A DNA stretch of 64,000 nt from Corbicula japonica (GCA_038501625.1 JAZAYU010000054.1:434001-498000); one strand, 5' to 3'. Shown: positions 34,343-46,982, numbered from the stretch's first letter. Numbers and translations are program-made. Notes: a model not told the origin generated them from the letters alone.

Positions 34343-36959
34343 GTAAGATATTAATATATTTTATACAGGCGAGATATCCTATAATAATGTATTTTATATT
34401 TGAAACATGGTGAATTATAAGATAGTATAGACAGTGTTATAATAAAACATTATTTTGCTGCAGACAGCAATAAATATCGATGCTGTTCTTAGAATATTTA
34501 CTTAACAAACACAAATGCTTTGATACTTATTATAGTTTTATATAAGCATGTTTTTCGGGATATGATGACAGGAACCCACATTAACGAGCAGGCACTATTA
34601 GAGACAGTCATAAGATGACTGTGATTTTCCAAAAGCTAAGTCATTTTGAAACTACATTTGAAATTTAATTTCAAAGATTTTCCTTCACTTGATAAAAAAG
34701 TCGGGGGACGTTGATTGATTAATAAAGTCGTAGTAGCTTAACCTCCGTTTTGTAGGCCTTAGCTGGAAAGATTTAAATCTTTGAATTTTTATTTTTTTCA
34801 TTTTTAATTCTAATTTAAATGTATTAGAATATATTATTGTATAAATAATACTTTTGCCAGTGTGATTTCAAACAAATAAAAACTGTTTCATGATGTTTTA
34901 TGTTATAAAGCTTTATAAGAGCCTATAACTTTCCCTAAGCTGGCTAATAAACATCTACAAGTAAGTTTCTGGTGTGAAATCTTTTTCAAGTTTTCTTAAA
35001 TAATATGTTTGTTTATTCGAAGCTGCTGAATTAAAATAGAATTTACAATCCATATATTTTCTTCAAATTTCAGGGGTAACATTATAACAACCTCCATAAC
35101 TCCAATAGGTCCCAGAGTGCAAACAACGCAAAATGAATCGGGGACAGACGAGGCTTTTCAGAAAATACTTATAGTTTTTATATTATTCAAAATACCACAA
35201 ATAAAATTACATAAGCTTAAATCGGAATATGTCAAGCATATTTTTACAAAATATCAGCAAAATATAACATTGGGTAAAAAAACTATGAACAATTAAAATC
35301 ATACACTAAGCGCTATCCGGCGCACGTCAAATTAGATCTCTCAACGTCAACGACGTTAATTCACTGGCGCAGCGTTAGCGAAGCGGCGTATATTCAAATA
35401 TTTTTAATAGACCCACGTAATTGGAATGCAATGCCTGGGAACCCATTGACCGAACATAACTGTGTTTTATTGCTGGTCAAAGCCTCGCAAGTGGTTATGA
35501 GGCGATCAAGATTTTGGTCTCTTATCGCTCGTACCGCTAAAGAAACGACCCAGAATGCAATACCCACAGTATTGCGGTTCTTGAGCCACGGGCGTTTCCC
35601 TGTAAAAATAATTCATCACAAATTTGTATTTGTTATAATATAACAAGTCTTTGGATTATGGACACAGTCTCTGTCGTTGTTTACTCAAGTGTTATTAAAA
35701 TAAATAGCTTATTTTCTTAATTGATAATTTATGACTTCTTAATGATTCAAATACTAAACAAAAACATTTTTTTGAAAAACAAATTTGTTAGTTATTATTA
35801 ACATATCTTAAATATGTAATTTGTTCGGCAATATCCGTTGCAAGCTACCTAATCCAGTGAAAAATATCTCGAAAAGCGCCACAATAATTAAACTTTTGTC
35901 CGCTTCAATTGCCTCTTGGCTTGACGTCGCTGCCGTAACGCCGATATTTTTGTATTTTTCTCCTTACCCAATGCCTATATAATGGCTCTCCTGACCGTAA
36001 AACCCCACTGATACCACTTAAAAGCGACAGCTCGGCTTACGGAAGTTTTCGTTTGCGTGTGCTAAATTATTTTAGGTTTTCAGGAGGTGATTTTCAAAGA
36101 TCATGGCGGAATTTCATAAAAGCGCGTATTTCCGGGGCGATCTGACGACGACATTTTTGACGTTTTCACGTTGGTGATAGCTCTCTTAAATTTTGACTGC
36201 TTTTAAAACGCAAAGTCCGAATAACGTAAAATTTTGGCATGACATCATTCGTATACCGTGCTTTGACGTTGGGAAGTTTGGCTCTTTTACCAGAAGTAGT
36301 TTTGTTTATATTAACAGGTATTTGCTTTATAAAGCACACTGGCAATGGCGTGCGCCGCGTGCGTGTTACCGTGGTTATTCAAATATGCGCCGCGCTTTTG
36401 AAATCTATCAAACATATGAATATTTTAGCTCAGTTTGTTACGTTTGTGGTCTGGTTGAATTTAGTATATAATTTATTATGAACGTGTTTCAAATAAAGAT
36501 GCAATAACAACAGTCTACGTTATTTTGGATCATCCCTCGTAGATAGTCGAAAATATTGATGTTGTTTTGTTTTAAGAAAATGAGTGTGAAAACAGCTGTA
36601 TGCACCCCTGCCTTTCATGCTGTAGATTACGCATACGTTGCTAAACGTAAGAACGGCAATACAATAAGCCGTGGCATTAATACAGATTGGCACAAAGCCT
36701 TTAAACATGTTTTACTGTGTATCGGTCGACTGCTCACACGTACATAGCAATAAAATTGCGAAATTTTAATACACGTTTAAATCAAGTGCAAAGTGTGGAA
36801 TTTAACAAGTCACGTGCATCATGACGTCGATACATTAAATTTCGTAAGTCTGGTTTTCAAGACTTTACTCTGCTTGAGGCATCAGATCTTGTAAAAATGG
36901 AAAAATCTTCAGAATACATGACATTAAAAACTACATTTTTAAATGCACGGAGTATATAA
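34343..36959. other. Central region of R5, no recognisable gene
   Basis: Locally GC-richer segments occur (35,330-35,600 and 35,870-36,180). Open frames of 70-92 codons at 35,431-35,643 and 36,193-36,481 have no known domain. A short frame at 36,103-36,177 starts ATGGCGGAATTTC after an acceptor-like GGTTTTCAG, and closes after 24 codons. Confidence 0.4.
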
Positions 36960-37699
36960 AATGTTTAACTGTAATCATGCTTTCTTGCTAATTATTTTTC
37001 TGGCGCATCATATAATTCTTAACGTTCACTGAAAATCTGCTTAATACAAATTGTGGTATTTTTTCTAGTGCTTTGTTTCATAAATGCAAACTTTTCAGAG
37101 ATTTACATTTCTAGCTATGCAAGACTCACCTGTATTAAATAATACTCCTTTCTAACAACTTCGTAGCTGATCATAAGAATTTAAACAAAGGAAACAAAAT
37201 ATCCATGTTTTATTGAAAAAAATACAACGGACTCGCTCCGTTTCGAAACTTATCGCTCGGACTGGCAAACAGTTTGCTTCTCAAAACAATGCAAGCGTTC
37301 CCTATCATCAACGTTGCGGCCAGTGTTCCCTATCATTTTCCATTTTTGCGTTTTTCACATCAGTTGCATATAGAAACTGGATATGTCTGCACCAGAAGCA
37401 TTTTTTCTGTCGGGATATAACAAATTTTTCATGCAACAATCAGCTCACTTGCGAAAACTTGCCAGAAGAACGATTTCATCAATATCATAGTGTACCCTAT
37501 CACCGAGCAGTGCAAGCTGCCAAACAATGTACACGAACTACCGCATAAACTACGAAAGCTGGCAAAATTTGGAATACACTATGCAATCTGTCTTCATGTA
37601 CGGGGTACTTAAATTAGTGTTTATTTTATTTAAAATGGTCTAGGAATAAGCGAGAAACAAGTAAAAACCTCGAACCGAGGGAATTTTTTGGTTGGCGGC

Positions 37700-37716
37700 C
37701 ATGTTTTTGTCACGTG
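37700..37716 (-). promoter_or_regulatory. E-box plus start-like block, R5 right arm
   Basis: Mirror of the left-arm block: CACGTG at 37,711-37,716 and ATGGCCGCCAACCAAAAAAT reading leftward from 37,702. After CGGTTCGAG the splice donor seen in the left arm is replaced by GTTTTT. Confidence 0.35.
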
Positions 37717-38370
37717 ATTCCCCACCCTGACAAGTGCTTTTCTTACACATTCGGACTATAAAATGATATTTTTAACACGAAATGCATAATAATTATTGTC
37801 GTCTGCTCAACTTTATGACGTCATTCCAAGGATTGACGTCAACTGTCCGAAGGTACCTTTTCCTGTGACGCGCCCCAATTGATATTGTCCCTCGGGAATA
37901 AAAAACAAAAAGCTGGAAAACAACATATCGATTTGGTGTCAACCCAATTTTTCGACTCTTTTCGGTGCGTCTTGAAATGTTTTAACGTCAAGTGGCCTAT
38001 TTTCTGTAACCACTGGTATTCCAAGGCGGCCAATCAAATCAAATCACTTTAACAAATATCTCTCATTGTATACATTTTTCTAGACAAGAAAACCTTAGAT
38101 AATGTTTTTAGTAACTCATTACTCATGAAGGTGTTTAAACTGATGTTAAGTGTTGTATCTTAAATGTTTGGTTGCAAAGAGAATTTTAGGGATTTTGTGG
38201 TCTAAATATTATTCTTTATTATTCAAACTTTTCTCAACGTATGCAAAATAAACATACATTAAGAAAATTGATTTTGGCAAAGTGTTATTTAACTGCATTT
38301 TGAAATAAGAGAGATTTTGATAATTTTCTTTTTTTATCAATGGCAGTGCCATGACAACTGCCATACATGT

Positions 38371-38413
38371 AGCACTTTCATCATTATGTAAATTACATTA
38401 TGATGAAAGTGCT
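38371..38413. repeat. Hairpin at outer end of R5
   Basis: AGCACTTTCATCATTATGTAA pairs with the sequence ending GATGAAAGTGCT with one mismatch (21-base arms, almost no loop). The left outer end has a weaker version (GGCACCTATAAGGTGCT at 32,165-32,181), consistent with terminal hairpins of the element. Confidence 0.7.
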
Positions 38414-38425
38414 ATAGCAGTTGTA

Positions 38426-39493
38426 ATATTACATTTTTCATAGATTGACTTCTATAGAGCAAAGCACCAAATTTGTACCGTAAAACAATTTATATGTGTA
38501 ATTATGTATGACAGTTTTTAATGAAAACTTTTATTTTTAACTTATTTTGAACATGCTTTTTGTATATTTATCAATTGATATTTTTTACATTTTTTGGCAA
38601 AAATGCATTTTCTTTAAGTTGTGTTTTCGTAAAGGACATTAAATGTTTGTGATGTTTTTTTTTCCAAAGTTAACCACGCATTGCACAATTTTTGCGTCTT
38701 ATCTAAATAAACTGTTGTTTCAAAATTTTAAGCCAACCAGCTTGGATAGATTGTTTACTGAAACCAGTGCAGTTCATTGACACTTGTAAATTGTAAAATT
38801 AGAAACCAAAGTCAACAGTTTGCAAGCCAAAGAGAATTATACATTATACACAAATGATTTTTTATTTCAAAGATATGCGGCATTGTTAGTTGAACAAATC
38901 TCATAGTTCTCCCGAATCTTTAAATTTGCATGACTATTATCTCATTCAAAGTTATAATTGTAAAATCTTAATAGTAATTACTAGTTATTTGGCCCTGTCT
39001 AGATTGCGTGATGCACTTCTATCAACTTCATCAGATTTGGAGTCTCCGTTTATTAGCAGATTATTGATATTTCGGTTGGTTGAAACTAATCAATCAAAGA
39101 ATCAAATCAAATTGTTCAGCAAACCTTGCACGGAATTTATTTTTGTTATCAAATACTATCATACATAATAAACTTATTTAACAGTTGCAACAAGGCAAAT
39201 CTAATTCTCATAGGGGTACATGTTACATTCCGAATGTTGAACGTCAATAAAACATGATTTCTGGAATAATAATTTTCCTGCAAACCTCATACTGCTGTCA
39301 AAATCAAAGTTCAAAATCACACGGGAACTTGTGGTTAACTTTCATGCGAGACAATTACTGGTCTCTGACCTACCAGACCTTAACTGAAATGCTCTACACA
39401 CGCGCTTCCGGTTTCAATTGCTTTCATTTCCTTTCCTTGTTTGCTTGTCGATTTCTAAGGTCTTAGTGATTTAATTAACAGGAATATCACACA
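38426..39493. other. Non-coding stretch
   Basis: AT-rich; a 92-codon frame at 38,890-39,168 has no recognised domain. Confidence 0.35.
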
Positions 39494-39563
39494 GAGCCTG
39501 CAATATTATTTATAATTGATGTCTTTGGTGGCTTTCAAAGTTCCCTTTTCGTCTTTTTCAATT
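39494..39563 (-). repeat. R1 head fragment
   Basis: GAGCCTGCAATATT, then GATGTC in place of GTCGTG, then GGTGGCTTTCAAAGTTCCCT. Head and first hairpin only. Confidence 0.7.
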
Positions 39564-40054
39564 TAGTTAAATTCAATAAATAATAGATCGACACAATATT
39601 TCTTAATGACTCAGGATTTTTTTCAAACACATTTCATAACATACGTCCTTTCATTCGCCATCTATTGTGTAAGTTTAGTATCTAGTATTTATTGTATAGC
39701 ATGCTTTCCAAGAATTCATCAATATGATGCTTGAATAAAGAAGAAAACGAATTTTTAGAAAATTGCATTCATAAACAACGAGGTTAAAACAGGATTGTTA
39801 TCTTGTAAAAGCGGTGGTTACATGTATAAATAATAAATAAGCAGGTAACAATCGGCCTTCTTAGCAGTAAGCAAGTAAGTACTTAGGATGATTCATTGTT
39901 CCCATTGACCTTCTATTAGCTTAATGCTTTAAAGTCTGAATTACCGGCAATTTGTAGTCAGAATGGATTAAAGTCTGCATTACAGGAAATTTGCGATCGG
40001 AAGCACAGTTTCATTTCATTTGCTGAGATAAATATGAGCTTACCAATATAATAC
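39564..40054. other. Non-coding stretch
   Basis: Nothing recognised. Confidence 0.35.
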
Positions 40055-40190
40055 AAAAAATGGAACTTTGAAAGCCACCGAACACGATAAATATGAGAAT
40101 ATTGCAGGCTTAGTTTGATTTAGCCTGTTCATGGGCAGTAATGGAAATGCATATTACTGCCCATGCTCTCTAGCCCTGACAACTCAATAA
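40055..40190 (+). repeat. R1 triple-hairpin repeat
   Basis: Head GGAACTTTGAAAGCCACCGA, third hairpin intact (GGGCAGTAAT/ATTACTGCCC), second hairpin reduced to six pairs, and a tail with a deletion (CTCTCTAGCCCTGACAACTCA). Confidence 0.9.
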
Positions 40191-40274
40191 TGTCTATATA
40201 TTAGAAAATGAATAACCTTAATTCACCCATTTCTTCAAAGTGAATCTCCTTCGAACTTCACATCCATAAAAAGC

Positions 40275-40330
40275 CCAGCAATATTTTGATACGTGTCGTG
40301 TTCAATAGGTTAAGAAGTTCTTTTTTTTTC
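40275..40330 (-). repeat. R1 head remnant at start of duplication unit A
   Basis: CCCAGCAATATTTTGATACG, TGTCGTGTTC and GTTAAGAAGTTC are a decayed R1 head. The corresponding remnant opens unit B at 48,166-48,215 (TTGTCGTGGTC, TTCGAAGTTC), so the duplicated unit begins inside an R1 relic. Confidence 0.55.
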
Positions 40331-40444
40331 ATTTATCTTATAATTAACATGAATTATTTATAAGGTTTTGAGCGTAAAGTCAATATTTATTTTACTAGAT
40401 CTAAGGCTAGATATTTCAATAATTTACATTTCCAATGCTGTCAC

Positions 40445-40710
40445 CTACTCGTTTTTGTTAATTGTGTGTGGTGTTTGTCGTAAGATCATGTTATAAACAC
40501 ATGCTCTTCTTTCCTTTCTGCTTTTTGTCTATGTTGGAGAGCCGTTTTACTGAATATGGTTATTTCTTAACTTTAATTGTGTGTGGTGTCTTATTTATAA
40601 TTGATCAAATATTTAGACCATGTTGTCTTTTTTTACTCTCTGCTTTTTTAGCTGTAGAAGAGGCTGCTCTTTCTAATTATGGTTATTCCTAAAATGCATA
40701 TTTAACTTTT
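40445..40710 (-). repeat. R4 arm fragment, locally duplicated
   Basis: Two adjacent partial copies of the R4 arm: TTTTTGTTAATTGTGTGTGG ... TATGGTTATTTC, then TTTAATTGTGTGTGGTGTCT ... TATGGTTATTCC. Present in unit A; only weak traces in unit B. Confidence 0.6.
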
Positions 40711-41479
40711 TAAAAATAATATTTAAATATTTTTATTTAATAAGGTTACACGTAGCCGACCATTATGTTCCCTCAGGACTAAAAGAAATACCAGATGACT
40801 TGTGATGCGAACAGTTTACGCTCTATACAGTTAAACATATAACATGCTGAACACATAAATTATTAAAATTATTTCATTATGCAAAGTTGACTGGAACTCG
40901 AAATTAAACACTAGGCGGATTAGTAATGCGTATACTTCTGAAAGGCAAACATCCTTTGTTTACCTAACTCTCTACTTATTGAAAAAATGGATTGTAAACA
41001 CAAATGTGCCTTCCAGCATTCACCATATAATGGGGGCTTATATATCTCAGCTTGATTGCCTTTTTCGGCGTAAGCTGTCTTAGCTCACTTTTGACCTAGT
41101 TTTTCGACCAATGAAATGTTGTAAAAAAAAACTTATAATGAAGTGGGAAAATCAACAAGATTAATTCGATTGGTTGTTAGTGGCTGTTGTTTACGATTTT
41201 TTATATTGTGCGTAAGTATTTACCTGGTACTTACATGTTCGGGCATCTTCCTTTAAAGCGATAATTGTATCTGAGAAAAACATATTTACTGTATATATAA
41301 CCAGGTAAGTTAATTGATCGGTAAAATACGTTTTTATATGGAATATTCATGGGTGTTAGGTTTCTGACTTGCGTACAATACACAGTGTAAAACGACAGAG
41401 AAGTGCAGATATTTCTAGTTCTTACTGGTTCTTTCTAATTCCTTTGATACTGATTGATTAGTTCAAGGCTAGAAACACA

Positions 41480-41552
41480 AAGGGCCTTTGGTCTAGTGGT
41501 TACTCCCGTCACAAGCGGAGGCCCCGCGTTGGATATTCGCGAGGGACACTTT
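41480..41552 (+). mobile_element. tRNA-like relic (SINE head?)
   Basis: TGGTCTAGTGG (41,489-41,499) is a perfect A box. A five-pair anticodon-like stem CTCCC/GCGGAG (one bulge) encloses GTCACAA, and GCGTTGGATATTCGC stands where a T arm would be but is a poor B box. Acceptor ends do not pair. A decayed tRNA gene or SINE, not a functional tRNA. Confidence 0.5.
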
Positions 41553-41898
41553 TTAAAACAAAATACGTAAATTTCGCTCTTGTAACTAATTGTTATTATT
41601 TATATTTATATTTCAAGGACAATTATTCATCTTGACTTCCTACTCTACAAGAGGTATTTTATTGAAACTTTCTTAATGTATGACATTGCTTCTTTAATCG
41701 ACGTTTTATCACCAGACGAAATTTTGCAACAGCTTCAACATTTGTTTTGGACAGACACTTTTAATGAATGTATGGTGTTTCCATGACTCGGTCGCTTAAT
41801 CCATAGGCCATACTAAGAAGGCAGGTATGGTTCGTCAACAGCTATAAGAAGTAAAATAAATTTACTAAACTGTGTCTGCTACGCCGCTCTGTATTTCT

Positions 41899-42050
<152 letters not shown>

Positions 42051-42074
42051 TGTACAAAAGAAAACTGTACAAAT

Positions 42075-42655
42075 TAGATCCATCCCTTAGCTAGTATGCA
42101 TATGGTGGTGAACAAGGAACCTTCATTGTGGTATTTTCAGATTAATACCAATCGTTGGTCAGCGGTTTATGGTCCCAAGATAAAAGTGTATATTTGCCCT
42201 AAACCAGAAAACAATGGGCGGAACTGAACAGAAAACAATTTTGACAGGGGATCTGAGAATATAAATTCTGCATATAACAGAGAACGCCAAAGACAAAAAT
42301 TAGAAGCCAGGAAGTATATCCTAAGGGTGATCCTAACAGTATCCAAACCGATACTTGCTGAGCTGTTGAAACCACCCATCTAAAATCTGGACGAAATATT
42401 AGTTAAGTTTAAAACGTTTTTATACATCGATTGTGAAACAAGTTATTCCAACTTATATTAATCTCGATGTCTGCTTCCTGGGTGGCCAACCAGTACACTA
42501 GCGCCGAAATATTAAAACAAAAGTAATTTAATATGTACCATAAGCATAAATATCGTGCTCAACGACCTTCAAAGGACGTAACTGATAACTGCACTGATTG
42601 AATGTATGGGGAGTCCTTTTACAGTCGCAACAAGGCACAAACAATACTACTGGGA
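42075..42655 (-). repeat. R2 repeat, copy 2
   Basis: Reverse complement of 22,730-23,160 and 61,690-62,131: GAACCTTCATTG, AAACAATGGGCGGAACTGAA, GGGGATCTGAGAATATAAAT, GAAACCACCCATC, CGAAATATTAAAACAAAAGT, ATCGTGCTCAACGACC and GACGTAACTGATAACTGCAC. Follows an R1 tail, the same R1-then-R2(minus) order that the 61.7 kb copy shows in reverse. A ~70-bp extra piece interrupts it around 42,410-42,500. Confidence 0.85.
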
Positions 42656-43596
42656 TATTGAAAAAGATAGAAAGGGAACTAAAATTTTAAAAACAGGGGT
42701 ATTTAAATACATGCTTTGAATGTTTTATTGCTGACACCTAGTTTTCTTCCAAAAATGCGATTGGTTACAATGATATTGGTTATTAACCTATTTACAGTTC
42801 TTCTCTCTTGCTTTAATTTTTGTTTGAATGACAAATTAACCGCCAATGAAGTAATTTAGGGAAAACAACAACTTAGAGGCTAAATAAGTGTATTTCATTT
42901 TTGTTCTATTTTTCTTGCTGATTAAACCCTATTTGTTCTGGAACTGGATTATTTGAAATGATAATCTACAACGCTCTGTATGCTTGATAATCAACCGATC
43001 TACAGTTGATCGTTGAACATTCCTCTTCGCTTGCACCACGGTGACAAGGGTTTTATGAGTTCACATAGGTTTATAGGAAAATATTGAAAAAGAACCTAAA
43101 AGCTCGAACAACTAGAGGTCACAATTTATTCACTTTGTGCTCAGACTTTTCAGCAAGGTTTAATCGATCCTAATAAAATCAAGTTAAGCATGTCGTTAAA
43201 CGTTATCGAGAGAAAGATTTCAAATCGCAATAAAGTTCCTTGTAAATGTGTTTCTTTTCCTTTGATTTTACCTGTTTGTTATGTAGGCTTTCAAAGGACT
43301 TTTTCATCTCTTTAATTATCACAGTACCGTTGTGTGTACCGTCTGGCGGGTGGTAAACGTCGGGTCGTTTACATTTTATGTGTGCCATTATCAATTTACC
43401 CTCTCTAAATGTCTTTGAACAGGAAAATATCATTGCTACTGAAAACTAAAGCGAGATCTCCGAACCCACTTGTATAATACAAGGTTCACTTAATGACAGT
43501 GCCTTCCTTTGGTCTTAAATATGCTTTAACGACACGCATTTTACTTCCGCCGCTACGGGATATCTCAAAATTGTGCGTCATGCATTCATGCACTGC

Positions 43597-43713
43597 GCAC
43601 AAGATCATAAAACTAAATCTGGAGATCAGTCTCAAATCTCAAGCATCTGATTGGCTGAAATGGCGACCAGAGATTTGAGACTGATATCAAAACTTAGTTT
43701 TATGATCTTGGGC
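43597..43713. mobile_element. R3 palindromic MITE, copy c, filled site
   Basis: Complete left arm to GGCTGAAATGGCGACCAG, then a jump into the right arm. Unit B lacks it: the flanks ATGCATTCATGCACTGC and CCTGCATAAGTTAGCAG correspond to a continuous ATGCATTCGTGCGTCGCATA at 49,811-49,830. CTGC occurs on both sides, suggesting a short target duplication of about 4-5 bases. Confidence 0.9.
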
Positions 43714-44279
43714 CCTGCATAAGTTAGCAGTATCTGGAGACTGACTGATGCATCTGTGCAGACACAAACAGTAAACATCGTTCCATTGGAATTAAAGAGA
43801 GCTGAACTAATTATTTCAAGTATTTGTTTTTAAGACATGTCAGCGCCAGACCTTTTGTCACGAACAATCTAAGACAATTTTAGATTATAAAACTTATTGT
43901 ATCATTTATATTTATTAACAGCAGATGCCAATACAAATCTGTAATGAAAGTTTTGAATTCACTTCTTCAAATGATAAAAGATATGGGAAGGTCAATTATT
44001 CTGAAGATTTTCTTTTTGTAAACATGCGTGACGCCATTCGCTTAAATGAGTACAGCATATATATTCATCTCATGACCAATAAATAAAGACATCCAACAAA
44101 AGGAACATTAAACTGCAGGGTTACCGACCTTTAATGGATATTCGGATTAGATGAAAAAGAAAAATGAAGAAAACATTATAATTGACATAGCAGAAAATAA
44201 AAAACATGTTCGAAATTCCTGCCGCTCACTTGCAAATAATGTTTTATAATAACCTTAAATAGATAATCATATTTATTTT

Positions 44280-44890
44280 TATTGCAAGTCACGAAGAAGG
44301 ACTTATCATCTTTATTTATTTTTGTCATAAGGCTCAAATGAATATTATTTACCAGCGTAAGTAAAATGCGAAGAATTTGCTTTTTTCCAGAATCAAGAAT
44401 GCGTAAGCTGTTATCGCTGGTCACACAGAAGTGTTTCAGTTATTATCGCAAGTCACGCATGAAATTTATGTTGTCATCTCCAGTGAGACAGGAGAGGTTA
44501 ATGTCTCATTGCAAGTTACAAGAAATGCTAATTATACTAAGTTGTTATAGCAAGTCACCTCTATCACGGGAGTTCTACAGTAGTGATCACAAGTCACACG
44601 TCAGTAGTAGTCGCAAGAAACAGGCCTAGAGTGTTTTCGTCAGCACAGTTATTTCAAATATAAAAGTGCATCAGTTATAATCAACAGTTAAACAAGAGTT
44701 TTTGATGTGGTCGAAAGTAACACTGGCTTGTCTCAATTTTCATCGGAAGTCACAAAGAGGTGCATGAGGCTTCAGTGGTCGCCGCAGGTCACACAACTTC
44801 AATTGTCGCCGCAAGTTACCCAGCTTAAATTGTCGCCTCAAGCCACACAGCCTCAATTGTCGTCGCCAGTCACAGAAGCGTCGAATGTCA
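44280..44890 (+). repeat. Degenerate tandem array of CAAGTCAC-type units
   Basis: The phrase TCGC(A/C)AGTCAC recurs irregularly (44,284; 44,417; 44,446; 44,507; 44,551; 44,587; then a tighter 27-30-base array at 44,745-44,880 with TCAATTGTCGCCGCAAGTTA). Unit B (52,135-52,530) has a shorter version, so the tight part expanded in unit A after duplication. Confidence 0.6.
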
Positions 44891-46050
44891 CACTTTAGTA
44901 TGGTCATTACAAAAATGAAAGGAAAGTAGTAAGGTTACCATGCTCCATTGTTCTCCGCGAGACATTTTTTCCTAAATTCCAAACTTCTTCAACAAGAACG
45001 TTACATAATTTGTTTGTTTCAGTCTTCATTGCTTTAAAAATAATGACTTTCGCACAGCCCATGCGATGTGAATAGTAAAATTCAGTCATGTTACTGCTTA
45101 TACTACGGACAGATGCAATCAAACAGAATCTAGATTTTTGTTATAACTATAACGAACTTAATCATACCCATGTAACCACCTGCAATTTCCAAACAAAATA
45201 GTCTCTGCTGACGTTTGTTTTTTTAATAATTTAATCATCTTTTGCTACATCATGATGATTTGTTTAAATTAATCAGTGAAAATGCTCCCAATTCAAACAT
45301 AAATCTCAAAAACCCGAAATTAAACAGGCGTGGTTAAGCGAGGTAGGTCAATATGTTTGTTTCGTTCATGCCTACTTTATGCCCACAGAAAAGAACTCAC
45401 ACCTTCAACACTTTTAACTCCGAATTTAACTCCTTGATTTAAATTGTCATTTAAACTCGGTTCATACCGACAAAAACGTTCGGGTAAATTTCACAACTGA
45501 AAACTGTTAGAATGACATGTTTATTTTATATTTCCACTTAATACATTCCATTTGTCAAAACTTTAGAAAATAAAACGCATCTTGAGAGGTTCATTACTCC
45601 AGACATAACTTCCTCCATACATAGCCTTTGAGATTTGCGTGTGTGACATAATATTCATCTGCTTAGGTGAAGATTGCCAAGAAAAACAACATTTTTATCT
45701 TGCATAACATGGGAGATTATTTAGTAGATTAATGTTCAATGAACTGAAATTATTATAGAAGGTATACAGTTAATCTCGAAAGTTCGGCGCAAATCTATTC
45801 TAGTTGCAAAAAAACATAAAGCCTTTACTCGCAATATCGCAATCTAAGAGTGGCGTTTTTTTGTTTGTTTTCCTTTTTAATAAATAAGTGTTGTTATCAA
45901 CATCGAGTGTTGAGTCGTTAGATATGCCTGTTAATTTTCTTTTTTAATTAAATGTTAAATACTCCCAAATACACAAATTAATATATCCGTCAAAATATTC
46001 ATTAAGATATGTATAACGTTCATTTTTATATTTAAAAATACAGTGCTCGA

Positions 46051-46211
46051 AGTCATCAAAATTCTAGTTTTGTGGGAAAACTTTAAATTACAAACCTTAA
46101 GAGCAGTTTCAATAATTGTAGTTCTTTAACTAGTCATCAGAAATCTAGTTTTCTGGGAAAACTTTAAACTACAAACCTTAAGAGCAGTTTCAATAATTGT
46201 AGTTCTTTAAC
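46051..46211 (+). repeat. 81-bp tandem duplication in unit A
   Basis: 46,051-46,130/131 and 46,132-46,211 are two copies with a handful of differences (AGTCATCAAAATTCTAGTTT / AGTCATCAGAAATCTAGTTT ... AATAATTGTAGTTCTTTAAC). Unit B has a single diverged copy near 53,695-53,760. Confidence 0.9.
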
Positions 46212-46982
46212 AATAATAATATTGCTGTATACATCGTACTGACATGTCTGCCAAGTAAATTACGACCATTGTTGAACATGATTGCGTAATCGTTTAGACA
46301 TTGTATTTGTCAAATTAGTCTGATCGGAAACTGCTAAAATCAAGTTGTATGTGAAGAAGTAATGACGACTTCAAGAATAATGCATGTCACGTCTTCACTT
46401 TTTTCATCTCTATTTGAAAGTGAAAAAGTCTGATTGGTTGAAGATTTCCAAGAAAAACACAAGACAACCCTGTTTAACTTGATAGGATTTGTCTGCAGCA
46501 GAGGGGTTTTATAAAAACAATTAAGATGATTATGGGAGATTTAAAATTGCTGGAACTGTGATTGAAATTCAAAGCCGTTTTTGTGTGAAATAGGATTAAG
46601 TGCAAATCCTTAATAGTGTAAAATTAATACATTTACCAATAGCCGAATTTTGCTTTATTCTCATTTATTATCATTAATGAGATAGGCCAAGCTAACAATG
46701 TGATACAGGACATTTTGACGATTTGTACATATATATAAATTAAGACTTCAGCACAGTGGTGCAAGTGTTTTAAATCAAAGAAATACTATCCAATTTTGAA
46801 CATTTTGCAGACATATTTACACAAAAAAGACTATACGTTTTATTTATTTATTTTCATTGTCTAATTTCTTTTTTTAAATTTTCATTGTTATTCATGTACA
46901 TAATTAAAGTCCTGCAGCTTGAAATCAAGCCTTGTATTTTTTCTGTGAAAGATTACTTAAGAACAACAAATATTAAAATAGA

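Larger units (their letters stand above)
32170..38425. mobile_element. R5: ~6.3-kb fold-back element
   Basis: The left arm (about 32,170-34,155) and right arm (about 36,960-38,425) are long imperfect inverted repeats. Matching blocks in order from outside in: GTAGTTGTCATTGCGCTGTC against CTGCCATTG-type text (32,185/38,350), TTAATGTATGTTTATTTT, TTCATGAGTAATGAGTTACT, GGAAAATGTACCTTCGG, AGGGTGGGGAATCACGTGAC, AACATGGCCGCCAACCAAAA, GCACTGCTCGGTGATAGGGT, AAGCAAACTGTTTGCC, TTTAAATTCTTATGATCAGC and TAAATCTTTGAAACGTTTGC. The left arm holds an extra ~0.7 kb. The 2.8-kb centre has no recognisable transposase. Candidates are a Foldback/Galileo-like or other long-inverted-repeat DNA element, or an inverted segmental duplication. 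Confidence 0.85.

Noticed and set aside
36103..36177. Short coding exon starting ATGGCGGAATTTC after an acceptor-like site.
   Set aside because: It closes after 24 codons, no donor allows extension in frame, and no homologue is recognised.
43203..43433. 76-codon minus-strand frame with a lysine-rich C-terminal half in unit A.
   Set aside because: Unit B has in-frame stops and frame-disrupting changes at the same place, with no sign of synonymous bias, so a conserved gene is unlikely.
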